Assembly (NCBI RefSeq): GCF_001687365.1
Contig: NZ_LGLV01000018.1
Location: 62,001-126,000, forward strand
DNA from: Pararhizobium polonicum
GTDB taxonomy: Bacteria > Pseudomonadota > Alphaproteobacteria > Rhizobiales > Rhizobiaceae
DNA length: 64,000 nt
Direction: 5' to 3'
The notes beneath the pieces were generated by a model. That model was not told the origin of the DNA. It worked only from the letters and a program-made list of their open reading frames with translations, and did no database searches. Positions 11,484 to 20,036 of this stretch are shown piece after piece. The stretch's first letter is position 1. Each line of letters opens with the position of its first letter. The translations under genes and the position numbers were made by a program.

Positions 11484-11756
11484 TCACCAAGCGGCTGGCC
11501 AGATAGGGCGGCCGTAACGGTCGCGCGGAACGTCGCGGTCCCTGTCGCGCCGGCGGTCCGGGCGGTCCCAGTCCCTGCGGCCGTCGCGCCAGCCATCCCT
11601 CCATCGCGGATCGGCCCGGCGGTCGCCAAAGTCGCGATACCAGCGAAAGTCACCGTCATGGCGGGGCCTGCCCTCATAATACTCCCTGTCATCGACGCAG
11701 CCTGCAAGCAGCAAGGCCGATCCGATCAAAACCCCGGACAAAAAAGGACGCATCAT
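11484..11756 (-). CDS. small Arg/Asp-rich lipoprotein
   Basis: A 90-residue predicted lipoprotein with a signal peptide and lipobox LLLAGC, the lipidated cysteine being residue 19. The mature part is very rich in Arg, Asp, Trp and Gly, with repeated WRDG, DRRRDRDRD and RYGRP units, so it is probably disordered or surface-binding. It is similar in style to many short rhizobial envelope proteins. Function unknown. Confidence 0.65.
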   Translation of the reverse strand: MMRPFLSGVLIGSALLLAGCVDDREYYEGRPRHDGDFRWYRDFGDRRADPRWRDGWRDGRRDWDRPDRRRDRDRDVPRDRYGRPIWPAAW

Positions 11757-11849
11757 CTGTCTTCCTGCCTATTGGCGTTGGCGGGCGGCACGGCTGCCTG
11801 CCTTGGAAAATTCGAGCTATCGTCGTTTAGCTGACGGTCTCGGCTCGCC

Positions 11850-12506
11850 CTATTTGAACTGCGCCAGCAGCGCATCGGCGCCCTTGTCGATGCCGACCTT
11901 GGAGCCCTTCAAGGGGGAGAAGGTCGCGCCGGCATTCATGGCGTTCGGATATTGCTTGGTGACATAGGCCGACAGCAGGCGATTGCTCGGGGCATCGTAG
12001 ATTTCGACGGCGTAGTTGACCGAGCCTGCCATCGTCCCTTCCCGGCCGCGCACCGCCTGGGCGGCGTTGATGACGTTGCCGCCGACATCGAGATGCGAGA
12101 ACGGTCCCAGGAACGGGGTCGTATCCTTGGCACCCGTCAGCGTCAGATGAAGCCTGAGCGTGCCGGGGCTGGCACTGTTGACGCTTGCAAATCGCGGCCG
12201 CAGCTTTTCTGCGAACCGATCCTGCATGTAATTGGCCAGCACGGCTTTGTCTTTTTCGGCCATTTTGACGAACTGGTTGTCCGGGCCGCTATAGATCGTC
12301 ACCGGATCGATGATGATCTTGTCGTACTGCCGCCAATCGACATTGCTCGTGTAGCGGTAGGGAACGCGGCCGCTCTTGTCTTCGGGGTTGGGCTGGAGCT
12401 GCGGTGCCGAGGCCAGCCCGGCATAGACGGTGGGATCGGCGGTCGTGCATCCGGCTGTGATCGCGGACAGCGCGATCAGGGCGGCATGGATAGGGCGGAA
12501 TGTCAT
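11850..12506 (-). CDS. DUF3313 family lipoprotein
   Basis: A 218-residue predicted outer-membrane lipoprotein. The signal peptide ends in a lipobox (AITAGC), followed by VPYRYTSNVDWRQYDKIIID, typical of the DUF3313 family. The start at 12506 (MTFRPIHAALIAL) puts the signal peptide at the N-terminus; the longer reading from 12545 adds 13 unlikely residues. It lies downstream of the two-component kinase gene with a 133-nt gap, so it could be either its own unit or part of that operon. The family function is unknown. Confidence 0.75.
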   Translation of the reverse strand: MTFRPIHAALIALSAITAGCTTADPTVYAGLASAPQLQPNPEDKSGRVPYRYTSNVDWRQYDKIIIDPVTIYSGPDNQFVKMAEKDKAVLANYMQDRFAEKLRPRFASVNSASPGTLRLHLTLTGAKDTTPFLGPFSHLDVGGNVINAAQAVRGREGTMAGSVNYAVEIYDAPSNRLLSAYVTKQYPNAMNAGATFSPLKGSKVGIDKGADALLAQFK

Positions 12507-12639
12507 CGGGTCTTGGGCTCCAGCGGGAATTTTGCCGAACGGCACGGTTTGCTGGAGACATTTCTATTCGATCGGTATGTTGCGGTGTCTTTTGAAATGT
12601 CTGGAAATGTTCGCGGTGCAAACCGGTCAGTTGACCGGC

Positions 12640-13965
12640 CTAAACAGCCGGAAGATCGATAGCGATGACCAGACCGTTGGGTTCCCCGTCCAGCAGCGCG
12701 AATTGCCCCCTGTGCGCCTTCTTGATGATGCCCTGCGCAATGGGAAGGCCAAGACCGAAGCCGCCTTTCAGTCCGATCTGCCGGGATTCGTCCGCCTTGA
12801 AAAACGGCTCCAGAACCTTTGCCTTGAGTTCATCGGTCAGGCCGGGGCCGTTGTCGGCCACCCTGATCTGAACCCCGCCATCGTCACGATGGCGCAAGAT
12901 GAGATCGATCTGCGTTGCGTAGCGAGACGCGTTGTCGATCAGGTTCGTCAGCGCCCGCGTCAGCGCCTGCGGTTTGCAGACATAGGCCAGCCGCCGCGGT
13001 CCGCTATAGGCCACGTTGACGCCCGTATCCGAAAAATCCGACGCGATCGTCTGCAACAGGCTGGAAAGATCGACCTTCCGGTCGGTTTCCCCCTCAGACG
13101 GATCGTTGAAATAGGCCAGGCAGCCGTCGATCATGGAGACCAATGTTTCGATATCGGCCAGCATCAGCCGGCGAAGCTCCGGATCGCCGGACCGCTCGGC
13201 GCGCATGCGCAATCGCGTCAGCGGTGTTCGCAGATCATGGCCGACAGAGCTGAGCACCATCGTACGATCCCGCGCCATCTTCTGGATCCGGTTGCGCATG
13301 ACGTTCAGCGATTCCGCCAGGCTGCGGATTTCCGATGCGCCTTCCGCCTCGAAGGGCTCGTCGGTATTGTCATCGGCGCTGACCCGTTTTGCCGCGGTGG
13401 CAAACCGGGTCAGCGGATCGGTGATCAGCCAGCTGCTGAAGACGGCCAGCAGCAGCAGCGGGATGACGATTTTCAAAAGCCCGCTTGCCACCGCCGGAGC
13501 AAGCCAGAGCCGGGGCGGAAATACCGGCATGTGAAAGATCAGCGCACGCTCTGCGTCGACCCTGACAACCAGAAAATCGGCTTTCGGCTCCCTTGCCAGC
13601 GTATCCCTGATCGATGTCAGGATGCTGCTTGCCAGCAAGGACTTGATCCGCTCGACCAGATCGCTGGAAGAGATGATCTTCTCCCGGGCGGCGGCGGCGT
13701 TGCCGGGAGCGAGCTTTTCCACCCGCACCCCCAGACGCACCGCAGCGCTTAAAACGGCATCCTCCTCCTGCGTCGATGCCGCCTCCCGGAAATGATCGAG
13801 AACCATCTCCGCCTGCCCTGCAAACAGCCCATTGCGGAAATCGCGATCGTTGCGGCCGTAGATGAACGGCTCGGACACCATCGCAATGACGGAAACGAGG
13901 ACAACAAGCACAGTCGCCAGGATCAGTATCTGCTTCTGGATCGAAGCCCTGCGCAGGGTTTTCAA
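12640..13965 (-). CDS. membrane sensor histidine kinase (EnvZ-like architecture)
   Basis: A 441-residue inner-membrane kinase. TM1 is at about residues 12-31, a periplasmic sensor of about 120 residues follows, TM2 is at 153-181, then a HAMP linker, the H box with H243 in VGHDLRTPL, the N box LTNLIDNASRYA, and G boxes VADNGPGL and GGFGLGLPIA. It overlaps its response regulator by 4 nt. The signal is unknown; the periplasmic region shows no recognisable domain. The upstream neighbours, two receiver-like proteins and a membrane protein, may feed into the same pathway. Confidence 0.9.
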   Translation of the reverse strand: MKTLRRASIQKQILILATVLVVLVSVIAMVSEPFIYGRNDRDFRNGLFAGQAEMVLDHFREAASTQEEDAVLSAAVRLGVRVEKLAPGNAAAAREKIISSSDLVERIKSLLASSILTSIRDTLAREPKADFLVVRVDAERALIFHMPVFPPRLWLAPAVASGLLKIVIPLLLLAVFSSWLITDPLTRFATAAKRVSADDNTDEPFEAEGASEIRSLAESLNVMRNRIQKMARDRTMVLSSVGHDLRTPLTRLRMRAERSGDPELRRLMLADIETLVSMIDGCLAYFNDPSEGETDRKVDLSSLLQTIASDFSDTGVNVAYSGPRRLAYVCKPQALTRALTNLIDNASRYATQIDLILRHRDDGGVQIRVADNGPGLTDELKAKVLEPFFKADESRQIGLKGGFGLGLPIAQGIIKKAHRGQFALLDGEPNGLVIAIDLPAV

Positions 13966-14696
13966 GGCAGGCGCTCGACTTTGGATGCGAAAAGATAGCC
14001 TCCGAGCCGCACCGTCTTGATGAAGGTCGGATCCTTGAGGTTCGGCTCTATTTTCTGCCGGACCCGGCTGATATGGGCATCGATGCTGCGCTCGACCGGG
14101 CCGGCCGATCCGGCATGCGTCATCGACAGGAGCTGCTCGCGCGTCAGCACCTTGTTGGGGTTGGAGCAGAACGCCAGGAGAAGATCGAACTCCGCTGTTG
14201 TCATCGAGACCTGAGCGCCATCGGCGTCGTGGAGCTGCCGGCTTTTGGGATCGATACGCCAGCCTGCGAACGTCATCGGCGCCCGATCCTCCTCCGGCTC
14301 CTGGGCGTAGGATGCCCGGCGCAGGATGCTCTTGATCCGTGCCATCAGCTCGCGTGAGTTGAACGGCTTGGTGACATAATCGTCGGCTCCGAGCTCGAGG
14401 CCCAGAATGCGGTCGATATCCTCCCGCAGCGCCGTCAGCATCAGGATCGGGATAGACCGCGACGCGCGCAGCCGCCTGCAGATGCTGAAGCCGTCTTCTC
14501 CCGGCAGCATCGCGTCCAGCACGATCAGATCGAATGCGTGCCGGGCCAGCAATCGATCCATCTCGCTGCCGCTCGCCGCCGACGTGGCCTCAAAGCCGTT
14601 TCCCTTGATCAGCTCGACCAGCATGCCGGCGATGTCCGGATCGTCCTCGACGATCAGGATATGCGTCTGGTCGGAGACTGCCATTTCATATGCCAT
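13962..14696 (-). CDS. OmpR-family response regulator
   Basis: A 244-residue DNA-binding regulator. The receiver domain has the acidic pair in VEDDPD (residues 17-21), phospho-acceptor D61 in LIVLDAMLPG, and K110 in DYVTKPF. A winged-helix Trans_reg_C domain fills the second half, with RVRQKIEPNLKDPTFIKTV near the end. It is translated just before and overlapping the histidine kinase, so the two form a cognate pair. Two starts, 14696 and 14684, are possible; neither has a clear ribosome site. Confidence 0.92.
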   Translation of the reverse strand: MAYEMAVSDQTHILIVEDDPDIAGMLVELIKGNGFEATSAASGSEMDRLLARHAFDLIVLDAMLPGEDGFSICRRLRASRSIPILMLTALREDIDRILGLELGADDYVTKPFNSRELMARIKSILRRASYAQEPEEDRAPMTFAGWRIDPKSRQLHDADGAQVSMTTAEFDLLLAFCSNPNKVLTREQLLSMTHAGSAGPVERSIDAHISRVRQKIEPNLKDPTFIKTVRLGGYLFASKVERLP

Positions 14697-14773
14697 GATC
14701 GATCGCTTTGCTGTCGATGAAATTCTACCGCCGGTGAAATTATCTCATTTCAGCGGGCGGATGTCATTTAGGT

Positions 14774-15091
14774 TCATTCGAAGCGCTGCTGGCGCGCTGC
14801 CGTACCAGCCATCTCGGCAATGCTCCCGGCAAGCATATGCGCATCCAGATAGGTCTCGACATTGACGACCGGGAGGGGAGAGAGGCGGCGTATCGGGCCA
14901 ACCAGGGCCGTGACCGTGACGACGGCAGTGTAGCTGCCCAGCGTGACCGCCTCTGTCAATTCGCTCAACCGCCAGATGGTGGTAACGGCAAAGCCATACT
15001 CCGTGAGGAATGCCGTCAGAGCGGTGGCGGCGTCCGGGTCCGGCAGGCAGAGCAGGACCTGCGTCCGGCTTGGATTACACGTTTGCAGCAT
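14774..15091 (-). CDS. degenerate receiver-like protein (105 aa)
   Basis: The pattern of strands and helices resembles a truncated response-regulator receiver: QVLLCLPDPDAATALTAFL at the first strand-helix, and AVVTVTALVG where the phospho-Asp strand would be, with no Asp. The segment LPVVNVETYLD closely matches MPVVNLEVFF in the second such protein at 15714-16193, so the two are paralogues. GAGG lies eight bases before the ATG. It precedes the OmpR regulator by 77 nt on the same strand. A phosphorylation-independent (pseudo-receiver) role in the adjacent two-component pathway is inference. Confidence 0.5.
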   Translation of the reverse strand: MLQTCNPSRTQVLLCLPDPDAATALTAFLTEYGFAVTTIWRLSELTEAVTLGSYTAVVTVTALVGPIRRLSPLPVVNVETYLDAHMLAGSIAEMAGTAARQQRFE

Positions 15092-15204
15092 GGGACATCC
15101 TCAAGGCGATACAGGCTGCAGGATATCAACTGTGATGCAATTCTGTGTTCGAACATGTTGGGATATGTTGCGGCCGGCCGGAAGGCACCAGGAGCCGCGC
15201 CTGT

Positions 15205-15693
15205 TCAATCCGTCCCATTGTGCCGGAAAGATTGTGCGCCGGGAATCGCATTCGATGAAACGGCCATGAGCGGAACGGTTGGCGCTCGAAGCTCGGTATC
15301 GACGAGAACCGTCGCGATATAGCAGGCCCGCACGATCACCAGACCGAAGACGCAGAGCGAAACCAGTCCAGCCCCATAACGCCCCAGAACAGAGCGCTTA
15401 CCGAACTTTGCCAGAAGATTGGCCGCGGACCGTTTGACGAACTGCCCCGTTGCCACGATGACGAAGAGAGCCGTGATCACGAAACCGCTCAAGGATACCG
15501 CACCAATCGCCCAGAACATCAAAAGGCACCCGCCATACAGAAGCAGCTCCCGTCTCAGGGCTGCAATTTGACACTGGTCAAGAAGGGTTGACCGCGAAGA
15601 CGTGTTTGCGTGACCGTTGGCCAAGACTGGCTCCACATTTCCGGACCGGTCTCCGTTGCCGGGTACCGGGCCTACCGGCGCCATCGGTCTCAT
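15205..15693 (-). CDS. membrane protein with two hydrophobic segments, between two receiver-like genes
   Basis: A 162-residue protein if translation begins at the ATG at 15693, which has CAGGA upstream and avoids overlap with the preceding gene ending at 15714. The N-terminal 60 residues are soluble. Two membrane segments follow (around LLMFWAIGAVSLSGFVITAL and VSLCVFGLVIVRACYIATV) separated by a basic loop with KRSAANLLAKFGKRS. I do not recognise the family. Its position between the paralogous receiver-like genes suggests a joint function. Confidence 0.5.
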   Translation of the reverse strand: MRPMAPVGPVPGNGDRSGNVEPVLANGHANTSSRSTLLDQCQIAALRRELLLYGGCLLMFWAIGAVSLSGFVITALFVIVATGQFVKRSAANLLAKFGKRSVLGRYGAGLVSLCVFGLVIVRACYIATVLVDTELRAPTVPLMAVSSNAIPGAQSFRHNGTD

Positions 15694-15713
15694 CCGGATC
15701 CTGAAGCCGCCTC

Positions 15714-16193
15714 TCAATCCTTTGCGCCGGCGGGCATACGGCCGCTGAAAAGGGCCCTTGCGGCAGTCCACCATCCAGACATCTGCCGCGCACGCGCATT
15801 CAAATTGGTGTCTGTTGCCGGCTTGCCATGGAGAATCGCGCCCCTGGCCACCCTTGGTTCATGGAGAGCCTTGATCCGCTGCAGAAACGCCTTGCCGTCA
15901 AACTGCTTTGAAGAGCTCACCATGCCCCCGGAGGAGACGACGGTGTGGAAAAACACCTCCAGGTTCACGACCGGCATGGATTTGATATTGCGCACCATAT
16001 CGATATCCGGCCGGGTGGTGACCGCCAGGGAATGCCGGTCCGAGCGCAAGGCATCGAACAGTTCCGGCACCGAAAACACGGCCGTCGCCGCATATCCATG
16101 CTCGATGAGCTTCGACACGATAACCTGCGCTACGCCGTTCGGGAGAAAGACCAGAATCGCCTTCTGGTCGTTGATTTGCAAAGTCGACGTCAC
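15714..16193 (-). CDS. degenerate receiver-like protein (159 aa, GTG start)
   Basis: Starts at GTG 16193, with AGGAG seven bases upstream; reading further upstream gives only non-protein-like sequence. QKAILVFLPNGVAQVIVSKL looks like the first strand and helix of a receiver, but the acidic pair is missing. SLAVTTRPDIDMVRN replaces the phospho-Asp strand, and MPVVNLEVFF matches the paralogue at 14774-15091. A basic C-terminal tail follows. It heads a minus-strand row: receiver-like, membrane protein, receiver-like, OmpR regulator, histidine kinase. Confidence 0.5.
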   Translation of the reverse strand: MTSTLQINDQKAILVFLPNGVAQVIVSKLIEHGYAATAVFSVPELFDALRSDRHSLAVTTRPDIDMVRNIKSMPVVNLEVFFHTVVSSGGMVSSSKQFDGKAFLQRIKALHEPRVARGAILHGKPATDTNLNARARQMSGWWTAARALFSGRMPAGAKD

Positions 16194-16694
16194 GGCCGCT
16201 CTCCTGTCTGTTCGGAGAATAGGTACCGCACGTCCTTGTATTGGTGTGTTTCGTTTTATTCGATTTTGTTGCGAGGGCCGATTCCGGGGCGCGCTGATCA
16301 AAACCTGCTTGTAAAAATCATGGTATCAATTGGCTGAAAAATCTGCGAAAGGGCTGTCGTCCGCAAGGACCGGACGCGGCTGCTATTAGATTTAGAATAG
16401 GGCCGGGCGGGCAGATTGACGTCTCTCTCGCTGCCACGAAAAAACGTGGCCGTCCATTCTGCCCCCGATCGTCCTTGCACGACCCCCATCAAACCCATGA
16501 TCCATCCATAACAGCGATTTGCGTACCCGTTGAATGCGCTTTGTGGATACACCGCTCGGCAATCAATGCTACAGGTCGCAGCATGAGCAGAGGCATGGCC
16601 GCGCGCCATTCCGGCGACGCCATGTCGCCGAACACCGGACCGAACGGCCACCACCGGCTTTATCGGCACCGGACATCCTTGAAAGGCGCCCATC
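16194..16694. other. 500-nt gap with a nested hairpin
   Basis: No convincing gene. The only structure seen is a nested inverted repeat at 16409-16464: outer stem GGGCAGA/TCTGCCC and inner stem GCCACG-AAAAAA-CGTGGC (16433-16450). No poly-T tail follows on either strand, so it is not a simple terminator. It could be part of an untranslated leader or a small RNA. Confidence 0.25.
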
Positions 16695-16928
16695 ATGGCC
16701 GAGAAATTCATCGTTCTTCCCTATCGCAAGGTCCGCGGCGGAATGGCACCGGGAGAGATGCGCCAGGCATCCAATGCCGCCAGCGCCGAGAAGATCGCCG
16801 CCGCCATGGCGGGCCGCTTCGCCGGCGTCGCGGCCTATGCCGTTGAGGTCGACGAAGAGACCGGCGACATGACCAGTCCGCGCCTGCTTGTGCAGTTCGG
16901 AGACATCGCCGAGCTGCCATCCGCCTAG
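16695..16928 (+). CDS. conserved hypothetical protein (77 aa)
   Basis: A small soluble protein beginning MAEKFIVLPYRKVRGGMAPG and ending in a strand-rich segment RLLVQFGDIAELPSA. AAAGG lies upstream of the ATG. The alternation of charged and small residues, and the alpha-beta pattern with AEKIAAAMAGRF followed by VAAYAVEVDEETGD, look like a genuine compact domain. I recall similar rhizobial hypothetical proteins but no function. Confidence 0.6.
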   Translation: MAEKFIVLPYRKVRGGMAPGEMRQASNAASAEKIAAAMAGRFAGVAAYAVEVDEETGDMTSPRLLVQFGDIAELPSA

Positions 16929-17030
16929 AATACCATGCGATCAAGGAGACGCATTCTGCTGGCCCCAGCGCGTACTTGATCAAAAAAGCGGCCATTCGCC
17001 TGCTTTTCGGTCTGAAAATCGTCTTTTCAA

Positions 17031-17055
17031 GGAACATTTGCTCAACAGCGACGTT
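17031..17055 (+). promoter_or_regulatory. EcfG-type general stress promoter
   Basis: GGAAC, 17 bases, then GTT, located 65 nt upstream of the Thr/Pro-rich membrane protein start. It matches the alphaproteobacterial EcfG consensus GGAAC-N16-18-(C)GTT exactly. Confidence 0.7.
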
Positions 17056-17119
17056 TAGCGGGCAGTTGCCTTCAACGTTTGCTGGCACAGGCACCATTTC
17101 TCGAAAGGATATGAACGCC

Positions 17120-17605
17120 ATGAATCAACGTTTTGAACCCAGTGAAAACCGCAACGTCAATCCTGCAGCATGGCCGGCCGAACAGGCAGGCCCGCGTATC
17201 GATCCGGTGACAGGTGCTCCGGTGAACGATCCGTTGGCTAACCAGCGACGGCCGGACGACATGGAACCCCGCTCGGCCCGCTCCCGCTGGCCGATCTTGA
17301 TCATCCTGCTGGCAGGTCTGGTTCTGGCATTGCTCGTCTGGCTGCCGGCAGAATTGTCCCCCACCAGGACAACCGACACGGCAACGCCGCCGGCAACAAC
17401 CGATCAGACGACCACGCCGCCGGCTGACACTGCCACCCCGCCGGTCGACAACAGCGCGACCCCAGGCACGGCGACGCCGGACACCAATGCCACTCCGAAT
17501 ACCATGACGACGCCGAACGCAACGCCTGCGACCCCCGATACCCAGACACCGGCTACCGGTACGGACACGCAGACCCCGGCCACCGGCACTGCCCCGCAGA
17601 ACTGA
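17120..17605 (+). CDS. single-pass membrane protein with Thr/Pro/Ala-rich tail
   Basis: A 161-residue protein. The first 50 residues are soluble and Pro/Arg-rich; one membrane helix follows (WPILIILLAGLVLALLVWLP); the rest is a low-complexity tail of Thr, Pro, Ala, Asn and Asp with repeats such as TPATGTDTQ. The ATG at 17120 has AAAGGA ten bases upstream, whereas the ATG at 17111 is too close to it. The topology suggests the repeat tail lies in the periplasm. An EcfG promoter and an intrinsic terminator make it a monocistronic stress gene. Function unknown. Confidence 0.65.
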   Translation: MNQRFEPSENRNVNPAAWPAEQAGPRIDPVTGAPVNDPLANQRRPDDMEPRSARSRWPILIILLAGLVLALLVWLPAELSPTRTTDTATPPATTDQTTTPPADTATPPVDNSATPGTATPDTNATPNTMTTPNATPATPDTQTPATGTDTQTPATGTAPQN

Positions 17606-17628
17606 TCTGCGCGGAATCAACGACAGAG

Positions 17629-17661
17629 GGCGGAACCGCTTCGGCGGCTCCGCCTTTTTTT
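17629..17661 (+). terminator. intrinsic terminator
   Basis: GGCGGA pairs with TCCGCC, and inside it CCGC-TTCG-GCGG forms a stem with a stable TTCG tetraloop. Seven T residues follow (17655-17661). It ends the transcript of the Thr/Pro-rich membrane protein gene. Confidence 0.85.
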
Positions 17662-17686
17662 ATATCTGCACGGCCCCTCTTGCGAG

Positions 17687-17711
17687 TGAACCAAACGCCC
17701 CGCCATCCGTT
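17687..17711 (+). promoter_or_regulatory. probable EcfG-type promoter (one mismatch)
   Basis: TGAAC, 17 bases, then GTT, 34 nt upstream of the BON protein start. The -35 differs from GGAAC at one base; the spacing and -10 match. Confidence 0.45.
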
Positions 17712-17744
17712 TCCCTCTGACCCTGCCAGAACGAGGATATGACG

Positions 17745-18233
17745 ATGATCGCCAAGACGCCGACCGGCCGTGAGGAAGACTACCGTGATTACGAGGAACG
17801 CGACCTCGACGAAGGCTGGCCCTATGCCGACGGGACACCCGGATCGGAAACAAAGGTTGGCAACCGTTCCTACGGACAGGGCACTGAAAATTTCGACGAG
17901 AGCGGCAATCCCGGATTCGAGCGCAGCCGCAATACCGCGATCCGGAGCAGGAACGGTCCCGACCCTTTCGGCGACGAGACCGGCGCGGATGTCGACGACG
18001 ACGCGCTTGAGGATACGATTGCCAACGCGCTTGAAGACAGCGCCATCGAAACGTCAGGCGTCGATATCAAAGCCAGACGTGGATCGGTCTGGCTGACGGG
18101 CGCTGTCGATACCGCTGAGGAACGGCGCAAGATCGAGGTCCTGGTCTATGCAATTGCCGGCGTGACCGGCATCCGCAACGACCTGGCGACGAGCGGTGCC
18201 GATGGCGGCATTCCGGCGGATTGGGACGACTGA
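17745..18233 (+). CDS. BON domain protein
   Basis: A 162-residue protein with a disordered acidic N-terminal half (rich in Glu, Asp, Arg, Gly) and a C-terminal BON domain, about residues 88-150. The domain shows IANALEDSAIETSGVDIKAR then GSVWLTGAVDTAEERRKIEV. There is no signal peptide, unlike OsmY, so it is probably cytoplasmic. The ATG at 17745 is eight bases from GAGG; the one at 17739 is only two bases away. The likely EcfG promoter and neighbours make it a general stress gene. Confidence 0.75.
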   Translation: MIAKTPTGREEDYRDYEERDLDEGWPYADGTPGSETKVGNRSYGQGTENFDESGNPGFERSRNTAIRSRNGPDPFGDETGADVDDDALEDTIANALEDSAIETSGVDIKARRGSVWLTGAVDTAEERRKIEVLVYAIAGVTGIRNDLATSGADGGIPADWDD

Positions 18234-18254
18234 TCGTTCGATTATAGCAAGCCG

Positions 18255-18548
18255 TCAGGCGCGGGTCTCGTTGTGGCGCGCAGGAACGGCAGAGGCCGCG
18301 TTCCAGCCGAACTGGCTTTTGGAAGGATCGCCCTCACCCGGCACCCAGAAGCTGGCCGCCGGCATCGACCGCCCGGCGGGTTTCGACAGGAGCATCATCA
18401 CCGCCCGTTTTGCTTCCACCGGGCGAGAAAACAGACGGCCATCCAGGCTCCAGACACCATACTTGACCGCGACGAAACGAAACCGCTCATCCTCGGGCAT
18501 GAGGGCGCCCACGGCTTCGCCGTTGAACTCTATCACCTGCTTGTGCAT
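18255..18548 (-). CDS. conserved hypothetical protein (97 aa)
   Basis: Begins MHKQVIEFNGEAVGALMPED and contains RFRFVAVKYGVWSLDGRLFS, a beta-rich core, then a helix and a polar tail. GGGAG is ten bases upstream. An EcfG-type promoter lies 96 nt upstream at 18644-18668. It is convergent to the BON gene with a 21-nt gap. I do not recognise the family; stress-related expression is inferred from the promoter. Confidence 0.6.
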   Translation of the reverse strand: MHKQVIEFNGEAVGALMPEDERFRFVAVKYGVWSLDGRLFSRPVEAKRAVMMLLSKPAGRSMPAASFWVPGEGDPSKSQFGWNAASAVPARHNETRA

Positions 18549-18643
18549 GAAATACCACTCCCGCTGCCGCTTTCCACGGCAGTCATTTCCATTCGTTGCG
18601 CATGGCGCAACAGACCGAGCCCTCGCCTTCAGCCAACCGCCTT

Positions 18644-18668
18644 AACGGATGAAGGTGACGTTTGTTCC
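18644..18668 (-). promoter_or_regulatory. EcfG-type general stress promoter
   Basis: On the minus strand GGAAC, 17 bases, then GTT, upstream of the hypothetical gene starting at 18548. Exact consensus match. Confidence 0.65.
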
Positions 18669-18756
18669 GGCCCGCGGAAAAAATAATCGGGAAGAGCAGC
18701 GGATGGATTGGGGGCCGAGAGGTTTTTTCCCTCTCGCCGCCATCCTCCGCCTTTGA

Positions 18757-20010
18757 TCAGGCGAGAAACCGGTCCGGCCTGAAGGGCTTGATATCGATCA
18801 CCGTCTTTTCGCCGGTCATCTTTTCGGCAAGCGCACGGCCGGTGACCGGACCAAGGGTCATGCCATGATGGGCATGGCCGAAGGCAAACCAGAGCCCTTC
18901 GTGCCGCGGTGCCTTGCCGATGATCGGCATCATGTCCGGCGTGCAGGGACGCGCGCCCATCCACGGCTCCTCATCGCGGCGTTCGGCGAGCGGAAAGAAC
19001 TCGCGGGCAACGCGTTCGGCGCGGGTCAATTGCACCGGTGTCTTCGGCGCGTCGCGATTGGCGAACTCCGCGCCCGTCGTCAGCCGTATGCCGCGTAGCA
19101 TCGGCGCCAGGAAATAGCCCTTCTCGGCATCGAGCACCCAATTGTTCAACTGCGCCCCCTCCTCCATGCCGTAATGCATGTGATAGCCGCGCTTGACGGC
19201 AAGCGGGAAACGATAGCCGAGTTTCTTTGTGACCGTATCCGCCCAGGGGCCAAGTGCGACGACGACTTCCTTGGCCTCCAGCGGACCTTCGGGCGTGGCG
19301 ACACGCCAGCCGGCACCTTCGAGAATATGTTCGAGCGTTGCCGCATCACCGGAGACGAGACGGCCGCCGAGCGACTGGAAATAGCTGAGATAGGCCTTGT
19401 TGAGGCTGTGCGGATCGCGGATCGACCAGGGATCGGTCCAGCGCAGGCCGCCGGTGAGCTCCGCCCTGATCGACGGCTCCATCACCTTCAGCTCGCTGCT
19501 CGACAGCTTCTGGTGATTGACGCCAAATGTCGACGAGAGCTTTTCAGCCTCCTTATAGGCCGCATCGCGCGCCGCTTCCGTGCGAAAGACCTTCATCCAG
19601 CCGTCCTTGCGGATAAGGTCGCCAGCACCCGACGCATCGATCAGGTCGCTGTGTTCGGCGATCGAATTCTCGATCAGCGGCGCATACATCGAGGCGATGT
19701 TCTGATGCTGGGTGAAGCCGGAGTTCCACCAGTAGCGGATCAGGAACGGGACGAGCCCGGGCAGCGCCCGGAAATGGTAATGCGCATCGATGGTATTGTT
19801 CAGCGCATAGCGAAACAGCGCGCCGAAATCATGCGGGAAGCCATAGGGAAACACGCCTTCACGCTGGATCAGCCCGGCATTGCCATAGGAGGTTTCCTCG
19901 CCGGCGCCGCGGCGATCAAGCAGCACCACGGACTTGCCCCGCCGTGCGAGGTGGATAGCCGTCGACAGGCCAACGATGCCTGCGCCCAAAACAACGACGT
20001 CTGTCTTCAT
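18757..20010 (-). CDS. dadA: D-amino-acid dehydrogenase-like FAD oxidoreductase
   Basis: A 417-residue DAO-family flavoenzyme. The N-terminal dinucleotide-binding motif VVVLGAGIVGLSTAIHLA and the following basic RRGKSVVLLDRR are typical, and the C-terminal motif GLWFAFGHAHHGMTLGP closes the FAD site. The length fits DadA, which oxidises D-amino acids such as D-alanine to keto acids and passes electrons to the respiratory chain. No alanine racemase or Lrp regulator is adjacent, so the exact amino-acid substrate is open; other DAO members (sarcosine or hydroxyproline oxidases) are possible. Confidence 0.8.
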   Translation of the reverse strand: MKTDVVVLGAGIVGLSTAIHLARRGKSVVLLDRRGAGEETSYGNAGLIQREGVFPYGFPHDFGALFRYALNNTIDAHYHFRALPGLVPFLIRYWWNSGFTQHQNIASMYAPLIENSIAEHSDLIDASGAGDLIRKDGWMKVFRTEAARDAAYKEAEKLSSTFGVNHQKLSSSELKVMEPSIRAELTGGLRWTDPWSIRDPHSLNKAYLSYFQSLGGRLVSGDAATLEHILEGAGWRVATPEGPLEAKEVVVALGPWADTVTKKLGYRFPLAVKRGYHMHYGMEEGAQLNNWVLDAEKGYFLAPMLRGIRLTTGAEFANRDAPKTPVQLTRAERVAREFFPLAERRDEEPWMGARPCTPDMMPIIGKAPRHEGLWFAFGHAHHGMTLGPVTGRALAEKMTGEKTVIDIKPFRPDRFLA

Positions 20011-20036
20011 GCCCGGCTCCCCATTCTTCTGTCTGT

